In this document: positions 24,215-34,245 of the stretch, in pieces
How positions within the stretch are numbered: position 1 is the first letter of the stretch
How the letters are laid out: the number at the start of each line of letters is the position of its first letter
Source: Corythucha ciliata
Taxonomy: Eukaryota > Arthropoda > Insecta > Hemiptera > Tingidae
DNA: 64,000 nt
Assembly: GCA_038030265.1 (NCBI GenBank)
Contig: CM075943.1
Coordinates: 32,054,001-32,118,000 of the forward strand
Reading direction: 5' to 3'
Made by a program: the position numbers and the translations under genes
Notes under the pieces: model-generated
Told to the model about the DNA's origin: nothing
Seen by the model: the letters and a program-made list of their open reading frames with translations, nothing else
The model's database searches: none

Positions 24215-24800
24215 TTTTTTTTTTCGTACCTAACAAATTTTTATTCATATTAACTAACGTCAAATATACACTACTACCCAGAAGTAATATCTAAAAACTC
24301 ATCAACACTGTTATACGTTTTTTCTAACAAGTAATTTTTCATAAACTTATCGAGTAAGCTGGGTCTCACTCCCTCACATTTTCAGGGAGGACATTGTACA
24401 TTTTAATTCCCAAGTAGTCAACAAAATCTTGGAGTTTCGTTGTCTTGAACCGTTTCAAACGAAGATCGAGCCTAATTCTCGTACTATGTCTATGTACATT
24501 GCTATTTACTTCGTACTTCTCTTTATTATTGTGGATTAATCGCAAGGATTCAAAAATGTATAAAGACAGTAGTGGCAAAATACGTAATTCGGCAAAAAAA
24601 TTTCAAGCGACAATCTGCTCGATATTTCATGCCACAAATTACGCGAACAACTTTTCGTTGTAGTGAAAACACCCTTTTAGCATGGCAGGCTTTTCCCCAG
24701 GCCAGGACCGCATAACTTAGTCGTGACTGTACTAAAGCAAAATATGCACATAATAAAACCCTCTTGGAAACTCTGGCCTACAACATTCCCGAAAGAAAAA
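24215..24800 (-). pseudogene. LINE RT 3' end with poly(A) tail
   Basis: Read on the minus strand this is the thumb and C-terminus of a CR1/RTE-like reverse transcriptase. It has YFALVQSRLSYAVLAWG and VFSLQRKVVRVICG, then (after a frameshift in the T-run at about 24594-24600) ELRILPLLSLYIFESLRLIH. Further on are HRHSTRIRLDL and YLGIKMYNVLPENVR. A second frameshift leads to LDKFMKNYLLEKTYNSVDEF and a stop. A run of ten A residues on the minus strand at 24215-24224 is the probable tail. It lies downstream of the vinculin exon in the same orientation. The element is 5'-truncated and dead. Confidence 0.88.
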
Positions 24801-25025
24801 TTTGCTTGTTTAGTGCTTTGGCAGAGCAACAGAACGATGAGCATATAGCACCAAAAAAAAGCGGTGCGCAGTTCATCGAGATGAACTACTGTGAGCTTCT
24901 GTGGAGGGCAGGAGCCTAGCCAGCCCCTGTTCCAGGGGTGGGCAGTGGATGTCGGGTGTTCCAGGGACCCCAGCCAAAGAGCTGTTGTTCATTAAACCGT
25001 CAAATAGAGTTTGGAATGTGCTTAC

Positions 25026-25133
25026 CTTAACAAGATTAGCGACGGCCCTGCTGACGGCTTGCACGGATCGTTCAAGATCTGGCATAGCGTTTCCATCTTC
25101 GGCCTCTTCATGAAGAATGACCAGTCTTGAAAC
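25026..25133 (-). CDS. Vinc: vinculin, internal exon (36 codons)
   Basis: Vinculin is a cytoplasmic adaptor that links talin and alpha-catenin to actin at cell-matrix and cell-cell junctions. On the minus strand a pyrimidine-rich acceptor ending TTCTTCTAG precedes 108 nt that translate to 36 residues, followed by the donor AAG|GTAAGC. The exon is phase 0 at both ends. It reads VSRLVILHEEAEDGNAMPDL, then continues with ERSVQAVSRAVANLVK. This matches the vinculin N-terminal head (D1 helical bundle) just after the first coding residues, and HEEAEDGNAMPDL is close to the insect form. The preceding exon (higher coordinates) and following exon (lower coordinates) were not recognised, so both flanking introns appear large. 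A LINE 3' end in the same orientation lies in the downstream intron, and a ~20-bp repeat array lies just inside the upstream one. The vinculin identity is recalled family knowledge, and the match is specific enough that alpha-catenin is unlikely. Confidence 0.93.
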
Positions 25134-25249
25134 CTAGAAGAAATAACGCAAATTATATTGGCATGAAATGGGACACTGAATCCATCAACAACTAACGTCC
25201 CCGTTGGGAATAGGTTTTAGCATTCTTTTCATGTCTGGGGGACGTGACA

Positions 25250-25885
25250 AACCAGCATTTTTAAACCCAAAACTAACGATTTTTAACTCAAAACTCGAGT
25301 TTTTAAACCTATAACTGAAGATTTCACTCTATTACTGAATATTTTATTCAAAACTGTCGATTTTACGCCAAAGCCGAAGTGTTACCCCCAAAACTGAAGA
25401 TGTCACTACAAGACTGGAGCTTTTAATGTAATACAAAAATTTTCTGTTCCATTTCAAAAATGAATACTTTGTACCTGAGACGACGATTTCCCCCCAAAAT
25501 GGTATTTTTTAATCCAAAACTGACAATGTCACACTGTAACTAAAGTTTTTTCCCAAAACGGACAATTTAAGGCCAATAAGGACGACTCTGACTTGAAAGC
25601 CGGCGGTTTCACCACACAAAACTGACGAATTCATCCTAAATGTGGCGATGTTATACCAAAAACAAATTTGATGAATTCAAAAACCAAAAATGAATATTTT
25701 ACCCCGAATTTGGTTATTTTACACAAAACTGACTGGTTTAATCCCAAAACTTATGATTTCATCCCGAAAAACTTTCCTAAGCCAACGATTTTTCCCAAAA
25801 ACTGGCGGTTCCCCCAAAATAGATAATTTTACCTCAAAACTGGATATTACATTTCAAAACTGATAATATCACAGCAAAACGATTA
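25250..25885 (+). repeat. degenerate ~20-bp tandem array, type C
   Basis: Units resemble CAAAACTGACGATTTTACCC and repeat about every 19-21 bp for roughly 30 copies with much divergence. The array begins about 120 bp upstream of the vinculin exon acceptor (gene orientation), inside the upstream intron. It is shorter in period than the type A and B arrays and may be independent. Confidence 0.8.
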
Positions 25886-25887
25886 AT

Positions 25888-26010
25888 TGCGATTTAGGCC
25901 CGGGTCGACCATTGGGTTCAAAGTTCTGTTTATCCCCAAGCTGGGCTTAAGAGCTTTTAACTTTTAACGCCTTAACAACACTTGAACGAACATTGTCGAC
26001 CAATCCTTAA
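25888..26010 (+). repeat. dispersed repeat, TAGGCCCGGG family
   Basis: It starts TTAGGCCCGGGTCGACCAT and continues GGGTTCAAAGTTCTGTT, CAAGCTGGGCTTAAGAGCTT and ACATTGTCGACC. It is homologous to 5498-5650 and reverse to 38955-39105. Confidence 0.7.
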
Positions 26011-26466
26011 GCACAAAAACGGCGCGGAATTAAGATTTTATTAGGCTCTAAAATTGTTATTTTGGCCAAAAACTGGCAATGTTTCCACTAAGCAAGCTTG
26101 GGATTTCCGTTGTTCTTTTTTTCAGAGAAGTAATATCTGTTTGCTTTTTAGTTGAGTCAGATCTGCGAAAATGGTAATTTTGGGCGAAATTGGTCTTTGA
26201 ATTATGTCATTCTTGCGAACTTTGTTTTGTGAGCAACAAAAATCCTTGAAATTGAGATTTTTTCATTTCCGAAATTCGAGAAATTATTATTTTAGTGAGC
26301 TCCAACGAACACTAGGGAGTTATTGCATAACCATCTGACGGTTAACGTTAACGTTATGTAACGTCATGGTAAGCGTAAATTCAAATTTTGAGCTTAAGCG
26401 TTAATCACAAACGTTTAAAGACCAGTATGAGGAGGTGTTTTATTAATTTATTTGAAGCAATTAATG

Positions 26467-26593
26467 GCGTTTTCCATTCAATGCAATACACCCGTGTGGT
26501 GTAAGTTTTTCCATCCGTCCTCTCTGAATTGAAACATATGTTTAGGGAGAGGACGCTGCACTACACTCGTGTAGTATGTTGAATGGAAATCGC
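26467..26593. repeat. nested MITE, GCGTTTTCCATTCAA family
   Basis: Inverted ends GGCGTTTTCCATTCAA and TTGAATGGAAATCGC enclose ACACCCGTGTGGTGT / CTACACTCGTGTAGT arms. It sits inside the 26314-27028 element. One end of a relative lies at 14106-14140. Confidence 0.78.
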
Positions 26594-26726
26594 TATTTAT
26601 AAGTGTATCTATGCGCTGCCATGTGTTCATCTTTTAGCGCAACTATTATTTGCAATAGAGAGATTTTGCAACCAGTCCCGTAAACGCTAAAGTTAATTTT
26701 TGTGTACGCAATGCTAGGGTAGTTAA

Positions 26727-26861
26727 GGCCCGTTCACAAGCTCTGTGTTTGCGTTGTGTGGAGTCTATGCAACCAAACAAATTTATTCCCTCGAAAAATG
26801 AAGCATTTTGATAGGTTGCATAGACACCACACTACGTAAACGTAGAGCTTGTGAACGGCCC
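26727..26861. repeat. nested MITE with TTAA target duplication
   Basis: The 135-bp element has ends GGCCCGTTCACAAGCTCT and AGAGCTTGTGAACGGCC, flanked by TTAA at 26723-26726 and 26862-26865. TTAA duplications are typical of piggyBac, so a piggyBac-derived MITE is likely. Inner arms share GTGTGG-GTCTATGCAACC. Confidence 0.85.
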
Positions 26862-27029
26862 TTAAACAATTCGTTGGTTGAAATGTGAAGCGTTAACGTT
26901 AGCGTTAGCGGAGCTGTTTGCAAAATCGCTCTAAATAACTCTTTTCCACCGACACAAACGGCTACGCTTATGGTGACGTCACATAACCGTGAACGTTAAG
27001 CGTCAGACGGCTATGCAATAACTCCCTAA

Positions 27030-27250
27030 AGATACATGATTACGTGGTTATCCTGCAGGATTTATACTTTCAGAATGTAGGGGTGGGCAGCTGGCCGACC
27101 AAATCTGCGCTTCCGAGTCTAGAGGAGGACGGCTGACTACCCCCTGCCCCCCTCTGGCAGCGTACATGGTGAAGGGAGATGTTAGTGGAATGACGATTAG
27201 AATACCTGCTTAGAGCATTTCATTCGAGAAATACATTGTTGTTTTCCTTT
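27030..27250. other. unassigned spacer
   Basis: No gene or repeat boundary was recognised between the MITE nest and the next TIR. Confidence 0.35.
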
Positions 27251-27253
27251 AAA

Positions 27254-29050
27254 GCTTGTACACACGGAGACATTTATGTCATGCCATGAAATTTTCAATA
27301 TGTTCGTGTGATGGTACTGTGAAAAAGTATAAAAACCACATGCTTTCATGAAAAAGCCAGGAAACCGCTGGAAAATTGTCAATAATTTTCCCCTTTACCA
27401 TCTCCATTGTAGAAACTAAGCCCAGAAATACCACATCGACAAGGAACAAGAAACCAGCTATTTAGCCGTGAAAACGTTAATTATGTCCGAAAATATGAAT
27501 TTTCCTGTTCACAAGTTAGTAGTGGGCACACTTTTTCCGTCGGCACGCTTTCATTCGATCAAGAAACCGAAAACGTTCCTGCTAGAATCACGTTTATCTG
27601 CCAAAATACTTGCACTTGAAGCTCAGAAAGACTATTTTGACTAAACTGTGGAAGGTAACGACGTTGTGAGCGTTCAATGGCTCTTGAAAATTAATTTTAC
27701 CCAGGAAACCTAAAACCCCAGAAGCTAAGTCATGACTGTGTGACAGCGTCCATTTCCACCAAAAAGTCCGCTTGAAAACCTAACTATTCGGCTGCAAGAA
27801 ACATGACATTTGAAACTGAAAATTCAATCGCCCAATCAATTTGTTTGGTAAATAGGTGTAGCTTCTGAATCTGGAAAATTTGCTCGTTTAGTCCTTTTAA
27901 TAGCCCCAAGCACAAAAGCGGTGATTTAGCCTCAGTGATTTAGACCTACACCGTCCCGAGAAAAAGGCAGTTTTAACTGAAACCCATCACAAATTAATTT
28001 CGACTTGAAAAATGTATGTAAGGTGGCGGGGGGGGGGGAGCCTAAAAATAATAGTAAGAAAAGACTCGAAATTCTGCATGAACACATTGGAAATACCTCC
28101 CAGTAAATTATTATGAGGAGAAGAAGGGTGAGTGCCACGGATTTTTTGGGTTCTTCGTGGGTAATTCCTTAATTTTTCGTCCATGTTTTCAAATATTTTC
28201 AGTAGAAATACCATTCAACAATATCTTAGTTTTACCCTCTCTCCCTCACCACAATAACACTCTGAGGCCACGAAACTTGCCGCAAAATGATTTAGCTTCA
28301 GCAATCTACTATCAACCACGGTATTGATTATTTTTCTCAGCAGAAACTTCGTCCTGGAACCTGTGAATTTTAACATTCATATCAGAAAATTGTCTATTCC
28401 TCCGCAGCATCAACTCTTTCGGTTCGCAAATGGATTATTATCCGCGAAACTGACAACTCGGCGAAACTAGACTACGCTCTATATAGAATAATGTGATTAT
28501 TTGACCAAACAAGTTGCATTTTAGTCTCAGATTCGAACTTTTGGACGCTCTTTTTAGGAAAGCCTGGATCCGCGCCAGCCCGCCGCTACCCTCCCTTAAC
28601 CAATAAACAGTCTAACGTAACCACCCTTAATGCCCCTCATGGATAATTACCTCGAACAAAATAAAATAATTCAGGCAAGAATTGGTGAAGAGGGAAATTT
28701 TCATGACATTTCTGTCTAGAAATATGTCACTGTTCAAATCTTCGAAAATGTCATGACAGATATGTTTACTTGTTGCATCTTACGTGTTGTCATGGAAGCG
28801 ACGTGTTGAAGTGCTCCTCAATTTGATGATTCATTAGAGGGGGCAATTAAAATACTTCAAAGATGTGCGAAAGATTCCTTACTGAGCAACTCCATTGACT
28901 TCAGAATGGGGGTCACAAAAAAGAAATAATTTCTTTATTTGAACTAACCACAACAACGAACAAACCTAAAACTTCAAATTTAATTTTTTTAGACGTTTTG
29001 AACCCCAGCTTCAGTAGATGTCATGACATTAATGTCTCCGTGTGTACAAG
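27254..29050. mobile_element. TIR-bounded block, CTTGTACACACGGAGACAT ends
   Basis: GCTTGTACACACGGAGACAT-TTATGTCATG at 27253-27283 is matched in reverse at about 29020-29050 (CATGACATTAATGTCTCCGT-GTGTACAAG). Subterminal copies of TGTCATGACA occur at 28700-28765. The interior (27420-28450) carries degenerate short repeats with CGAAAC/GAAACC cores. No transposase frame. The bounded block may be one 1.8-kb non-autonomous element or two facing ends. Confidence 0.6.
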
Positions 29051-29149
29051 ATTTTAATTTTAATACGGATTCACAATCCTACTATGTTCGCTCATTATTC
29101 AATGCAATCGAAGGAGCACGAATGTTATTTTTCCCGTTTTTTCTGGGGT

Positions 29150-29890
29150 GGTCCACACAGCTTCTGGGGTGGGCCCGGCCTAGAACCGAGTGGTCAACAC
29201 AATCAAATGCCTTCGTTACATCGAAAAATGTATTATGAGAGAACAAGCCATGTTCAAAACAGTCGAGCGTCCGCTTCACTAAATCTAAAATAGCTTGCCC
29301 CGTAGATCTCCCTTCTCTGTACCCATACTAGCTATTAGTAAATAGAATTAATTATTTTCTTCAAAGAAAGTAACAATTTGAGTTTTCAAGATTTTTTCAA
29401 CAAGAGATTTGAGTTTTGCTGTAGTGGCGATAAGGTTGTTGATGAGGGACACCGGGATTGAGCCCAAAATGTATCCTTTCAAAAACTACGCGGCTGTATG
29501 TGTTCAAATTGAAAAAATGAACTTCACATTTAGATTTCAGAACATCCAAATCAACAAAACAAAGACCATCGGTTTTTCAACAAGTTTCGAGAGAATTGGC
29601 AGCAATGAAATTGGCCTATAATTAGAAGGCATGTACCGGGAAACATTGTACACCGGGGAAAATATTGACTTTTTGAGCACACTCGGGAAGATACCACTTT
29701 GTAGAGACAAATTAATCAAATATACGTCAGTGGATCTTCTAATACAACTTGCGACAGCTTTTAATCTTTTAGAGTCGAGACCATAGTAATCCCTCCCACT
29801 TGTATTTTTCAATGATGTTATCATCGTCCTCACTTCACTAGTAGTTATCTGTGTGAGCTGAAATTTGTATGTCAATTTTGGTGCAATAAA
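29150..29890 (-). pseudogene. LINE RT N-terminal and palm fragment
   Basis: On the minus strand an upstream part reads TSLKNTSGRDYYGLDSKRLK, LQSGIFPSVLKKSIFSPVYN and MPSNYRPISLLPILSKLVEK. A separate frame further on reads GYREGRSTGQAILDLVKRTL and FFDVTKAFDCVDHSVL. These are RT blocks of a jockey/CR1-like element in the correct order. Frameshifts and a stop-rich gap separate the blocks. The YADD region is absent because the copy ends at about 29150. Confidence 0.87.
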
Positions 29891-30039
29891 CTTGAGTGGA
29901 TTTCGATTTATTTCTACTGTGGATTCGTAAGATGGTACATCACAGTCCAGTTCAAGGCAGGGTATTTCACTGGCTGCTCGTACATTGAAAGTCGATGGTT
30001 CCCTTCACTCTTTGTCATGTGATTGACCGGTAGTCTCCC

Positions 30040-30190
30040 TTAAAATTGAGTAATCAACGTGCCTTTAGGCCATTCTTCGTCATTGATAACTTTATCCAAG
30101 TCCGGTTCTCCAATGAGCACATTAAAAGACGCATAGTATGGTTGCCTGGTCTTCATTTTTGTGCATTTGAAATTGGCTAGGCCTAGTCCT
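30040..30190 (-). pseudogene. LINE ORF1-like C-terminal remnant
   Basis: The minus strand reads KMKTRQPYYASFNVLIGEPD then LDKVINDEEWPKGTLITQF and a stop. The pattern of ASF...-W-P-G-L-I is typical of the ORF1 (gag-like) protein of insect non-LTR elements. It lies about 150 bp upstream of the RT remnant on the same strand, as ORF1 should. It is fused at its 5' side to a reverse copy of the TTCGGAATAAGG repeat at 30195. Confidence 0.65.
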
Positions 30191-30194
30191 TCCT

Positions 30195-30285
30195 GGGGCC
30201 TTATTCCGAACGGTCGGGAAAAAATGCCGCAAGCGGGATCCAAGGACTCCGATTAAGAAATAACATTATCCCGCCATAGCAACCA
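30195..30285 (-). repeat. SINE-like repeat, TTCGGAATAAGGCC family, reverse
   Basis: CTGGGGCCTTATTCCGAACG-GTCGG followed by GCCGCAAGCGGGATCC and AAGAAATAACATTATC is the reverse complement of 18260-18390 with internal deletions. Confidence 0.7.
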
Positions 30286-30794
30286 CAATGAGGAAGTTTC
30301 ATGGGTCAGAACTTATTTATAAATTTATTTTTTAAGGTTTATTTATGCTAAAATAGAGCATAAATCGTGATCCGTTCGTAAAATAATCCAACAGTTAATA
30401 AATACGCGATTTTTGAAGTTTTAGGTCATTTCAAACACGCCAGCTAGCACGTTTGCGTCATAGGCGCTTTCCGAAAAAAAGTCACCTGTAATGTAGCTGT
30501 CGAAGAGCGGTTTGTTGTGTTTCTTTGCCTTATTTTCTACTAGAGCTCTCCAATAATACAATAGTGGAGGATAAACAGATGAGCTATTTAGAGGCATGAA
30601 AAGGACAGAGAATACAACGACGATTACGTTGCGGAAAATGTTCGTTTTGGCGGGATTTCAAATATGCCAACTTTTGTTGAGAAATAAAAAATGTTTCTGA
30701 AGGGTTTAAAATTTTTATTTATTTATTTACGTGGAAGGATTGATGTGCCTAATCGAAAAAAAATATTTTTGGAAAACGTGAAACTTCCTCATTG
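30286..30794 (+). mobile_element. TIR element, CAATGAGGAAGTTTC family, 509 bp
   Basis: It begins CAATGAGGAAGTTTCATGGG and ends CGTGAAACTTCCTCATTG. Its interior (ATAAACAGATGAGCTATTTA and TATGCCAACTTTTGTTGA segments) is homologous in reverse to 22883-23240. Fragments of the family lie at 36210-36240 and 40225-40345. No transposase. Confidence 0.82.
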
Positions 30795-30799
30795 CGGCG

Positions 30800-31340
30800 T
30801 TTTTCCCGACGTTCCTGAATAGAGCCCCAGGTGAAGCTTTATATCTTCAACAGTTATTTCCTTTTCGAGTCTAGGTACGAATCGGGTACGAATACTGCCT
30901 TTTTTCTCATCGTTACCGTAAGTTCAGAGTCAACCCTCGTCCCCATTATATATATTTTTGCTTTTTGCTTTTTGGGCGCTCTTTTGCAGTTTTTTCGTCA
31001 CTTCCAGTAGTATTATCCTTAGCCTTTCCTTTCATGTGCCGTTGGTCCGAGGTATAGCTCTATTTTTATTTGACAAAACTCTACTAAACAACAAGGTGGA
31101 ACCCTTGTCCTGGTGGTGGGTGGTCCTGGGAGCATTCGGTCCTGATGCCTCGTTAGAGCATGGTGGTGAACTTAGTTCACGCGCCCTTTTTTTCTCAATC
31201 TGGACCAATAACTGACTTATAAACCCAAATTTAGCGGAGATAACGCCGCATATCAAACCAAGAGGATATTTCAGGAAGGTACAGAGGAGGAGAATTCCAG
31301 AAGTATCTTAGTCTAGTAGTAACATCTGTGGTTGGTGAAC
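30800..31340. other. unassigned sequence
   Basis: Open frames near 30958-31256 on both strands have no recognisable motif. A short GGTGAAC-AGTTCA motif recurs at 24090, 31165 and 31335 next to type A arrays. Confidence 0.35.
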
Positions 31341-31344
31341 AAAG

Positions 31345-31741
31345 TTCATCACAGTTTTAGCCGCGTGAATTAGCGCTTTTTCTAAATTTCAGTCCCGAAG
31401 CTGCCCAAGAACCCAGAGTCGTTTTCTCAAATTTAACTGTGAATTAGCCTTTTTTCTCAGTTATAGTAGTAGCAAAATGTGGACCTTTATCACAATTTTA
31501 GCTGCGAATTAGCGTTTTCTCAATTTCAGTTGTAATTTAAAAGTTATCACTTTTCCTCAATTTCTAAAAGCCTTTAAATTTTTACTTGAAACTTCATTTT
31601 TTATTTCAATTTTGTTTTAATTTATTTTGCCAACTTTAATTTTTGTAGCGTTTTAATAATATTTTGAACGTAATTAGTGTTTTTCTCAATTTTAGCCTCC
31701 AAGCCTCTTTTTCTCAATTTCAGCTGTAAATTTAGCACTTA
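31345..31741 (+). repeat. degenerate 30-bp array, type A (left of Penelope insertion)
   Basis: Units include CGTGAATTAGCGCTTTTTC, ACTGTGAATTAGCC and CTGCGAATTAGCGTTTTCTC. The stretch CAGTCCCGAAGCTGCCCAAG through GCAAAATGTGG and TATCACAATTTTAG is repeated in the same order at 33083-33205. The last 12 bp, ATTTAGCACTTA, form the left target duplication of the Penelope insert. Confidence 0.8.
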
Positions 31742-32724
31742 AATACAAAACTACTCTTCCACTCGAACTAACTCAGTCGTCGCAGTGTTTTTTGTTTAAT
31801 TTAAATGCATTTCGGGTCCATTTTTCCCGATCCCCCCATCAGCCTACAAAACAGTATACAGGTCTATATCCACAATAAAGTTCATAACATTAAAAACTAT
31901 TAACAAGCTAGTATAGGTACTTACATTTATGCCAAACACAGCACAACTAAAACCTACTATAACCGCCTCACGGCAATGGGGTTAGAGGGCACAACGATAA
32001 AAACTAAGCCTACTTAATAAATAAAACAGCAAACGAAAAACAAAACAAGGGCAAAACATAACAATAACAGGAGGGACGCTCAAAAACCGACAAATTCCTT
32101 AAACTTATGTAGCAAGTATTTATATTGGTTGCCAACCTTTTCCGAGTCAGTCTGCAAATTAACATTATTGGAAAAGACATTTATATAAGCCAATTCCAGC
32201 CATTGTAGCTTCCTGTCGCTACTATCCCTGTCAATAATTCTTACCTTCTCCATGTCACAGACATGTCCTGATTCCAACCCATGTTGCGACAAACCTGTAA
32301 CGGACTGTTCGTTCCTTATATTATTCCTATGCTGGGACATTCTATTTTTCAGAAATTGAACAGTCTTACCCACGTAACTTCTCTTACATGAACATTCCAG
32401 CTTATAGACTACGTTACTTTTCAATAATTTACCAGTCTTATCCTTCAAATCAGGTACAAGAGCTCTCACAGTTTTAGTCATGTAGTTAAAAATATTCAAG
32501 CTACTAAAAATTTCCTCTTTTTTTATTATACGTACTAATTTCTCCGTCAAACCTTCTACATACACTAAACCAACATACTTTCTACAAAACGTTTCACAGG
32601 GATTATCACAGCTAATAATTGGCAACCGATTATTGGACGGCTGAGTTAGTTCGAGTGGAAGAGGAGTTTTGTATTCAAATTGAAAAAACAGCCAAGAAAA
32701 GAAGGGAAGTTGTACTTTAGAATC
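31742..32724 (-). mobile_element. Penelope-like retroelement fragment with 12-bp target duplication
   Basis: The 983-bp insert splits a type A array. ATTTAGCACTTA occurs immediately on both sides (31730-31741 and 32725-32736). AATACAAAACT-CTCTTCCACTCGAACT occurs near both ends in opposite orientation (31743-31790 and 32639-32680), consistent with the inverted partial terminal repeats known for Penelope. It encodes the C-terminal GIY-YIG endonuclease described in the next entry. The RT is missing, so it is 5'-truncated. Confidence 0.85.
32080..32690 (-). pseudogene. Penelope-like GIY-YIG endonuclease, C-terminal part
   Basis: In Penelope elements the C-terminal GIY-YIG nuclease nicks target DNA for integration. 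The minus-strand frame has YVGLVYVEGLTEKLVRIIKK (RT thumb/linker), RALVPDLKDKT, then the nuclease: NVVYKLEC (the GIY position), RSYVGKTVQFLKNRMSQHR (the YIG-like YVG, with following K and R), GLSQHGLESGH and WLELAYINVFSNNVNLQTD. A conserved H/E pattern is retained and the ~200 residues have no internal stop. Residues before TQPSNN come from flanking DNA read through the junction. The reverse transcriptase is absent, so the gene is broken. Confidence 0.9.
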
Positions 32725-32736
32725 ATTTAGCACTTA

Positions 32737-33962
32737 TTCTCAATGTTTTAAAAATCTTAAATTTTTTAATTCAAACTTAATTTTTTTATTATTTTACTTA
32801 ATTTTTTAAAATTTGTGTGGTGCTTTAATACAATTTCAGCCGTAATTAGTATTTTTTTAAAATTTCAACCCCGCCGGAACGCTTTTTCTCAATGACAGTG
32901 CCAAGGCGGGCGGATCTGGGACCTCTCTCAGGAGGGGGGGGGGATCGAAACCCCACCCCCTCACCCAGTACACCCCCACCACCTGCCTACCATTCCCCTT
33001 CCACCATGTTTTGAGAGATTTTCCAAGCTCCAGGGGGGGGGGGGGTAATTATGCTGTTACCACCCCTTAGATCCGCCTATGGACAGTCCCAAGTCGCCCC
33101 AAGAACCCAGGCGCCGTTTTCTCAATTTCAACTGTGAATAAGCGTTTTTTCACAACTTTTATAGCCGCAAAATGTGGTTCTTTCCGCCTTATCACAATTT
33201 TAGGCGCGTACGCACGAATGTCAACGAAAACGAATTCGAACATTATCTCAATTTTTTTTAATTGTCAACAAAATAGCAATCAAGACAATGTACAATTTAC
33301 GGGGTAATGACACTCGCCCAACTAAGACATCGCCCGTGTATTTTGCCGCAGATTAAATCACCTTTTCTAGAATTTATCCGTAAATTAGCAATTTTTCTTA
33401 ATTTAGACGTGAATTAGCGTTTCTTTCCATTTTTGGACGTGAATTCTCGTTTTTCTCTACTTAACCCGCGGATTAGCGTTTTTTTCTTAATTTTAGCCCC
33501 GAGAACGCTTTTTCTTGATCTCAGGCGCGTTTAGCTTTATTTTTCAATTTGTAAATTAGCAACTTTTCTGAACTTTAGCCGTGAATTAGCGCTTTTCTCA
33601 GTTTTATCAGCGTGAATTAGCGCTTTGTCTCAATTCCAGTCCCAACGTAGGCCAAGAATCCGTTAAGTTGGTGTTTTCTCATTTTGAGCTGTGAACTATT
33701 TACCGCTTTTTATCAATTTTTACCGCATATTGTAATGACAGCTCTTGCCGTGAATTAATTTTATCGTCGAAAGAACACTTTTTCTCAATTTCAGGCGTGA
33801 ATTAGCGTTTTTTCCTCAATGTTAGCAGTTAATTAGCGCTTTTTGTCTATTATTTCCGTAAGTTGGTGGTTTTCTCAAATATTTTTTTTTTTCTTTCTGA
33901 TTTTACTGACGAATTAGGTAACGTTTGTCTCATTTTAGTCACGAAGTTACCTCAAGAATCCA
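32737..33962 (+). repeat. degenerate 30-bp array, type A (right of Penelope insertion)
   Basis: Units include GTGAATTAGCGTTTCTTTCC, CCGTGAATTAGCGCTTTTC and GCGTGAATTAGCGCTTTGTC, with 30-bp spacing in many places. The AT-rich lead-in at 32740-32890 repeats the order of 31560-31740. A MITE is inserted at about 32902-33081, and the SINE at 33963 interrupts the right part. Confidence 0.82.
32902..33081. repeat. hAT-like MITE, GGCGGATCT ends, inside the type A array
   Basis: Ends CAAGGCGGGCGGATCTGGG and TTAGATCCGCCTATGG are imperfect inverted repeats. The flanks GACAGTGC (32894-32901) and GACAGTCC (33082-33089) look like an 8-bp target duplication with one mismatch, the hAT length. The interior holds poly(G)/poly(C) runs. 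Confidence 0.75.
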
Positions 33963-34245
33963 ACGCGCCTCGATGGTGTAATGGATACAATGCTCGCTTC
34001 GTAACCCAGCGGGCCTGGGTTCGAATCCAGCTATTGCCAATTACACTATAAGGCTGCGGCGAGCTGTGACACGGCTCACTCGGCTTCGTGTGGGCGTTCA
34101 CGGCGGTGTGCGTATGACAAACCGCGCATCGACCGAAACGCCCGCGTAGTACGGGTGTGAAGTGCACAGCTGATGGAGTCACAGGGTATGGCGTAAGGGC
34201 CACAAGAGCTTAGGCGCCAGCGGGCTCGGTAGATCCGAGTCCGCA

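Larger units (their letters stand above)
26314..27028. mobile_element. TIR element hosting two nested MITEs
   Basis: Ends are AGGGAGTTATTGCATAACC-ATCTGACG at the left and the reverse complement of AGGGAGTTATTGCATAGCC-GTCTGACG at the right. Inner parts share AACGTTA...TTATGT-ACGTCA. The 715-bp length is inflated by MITEs at 26467-26593 and 26727-26861. With them removed it is a short non-autonomous element of about 450 bp. Confidence 0.83.
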
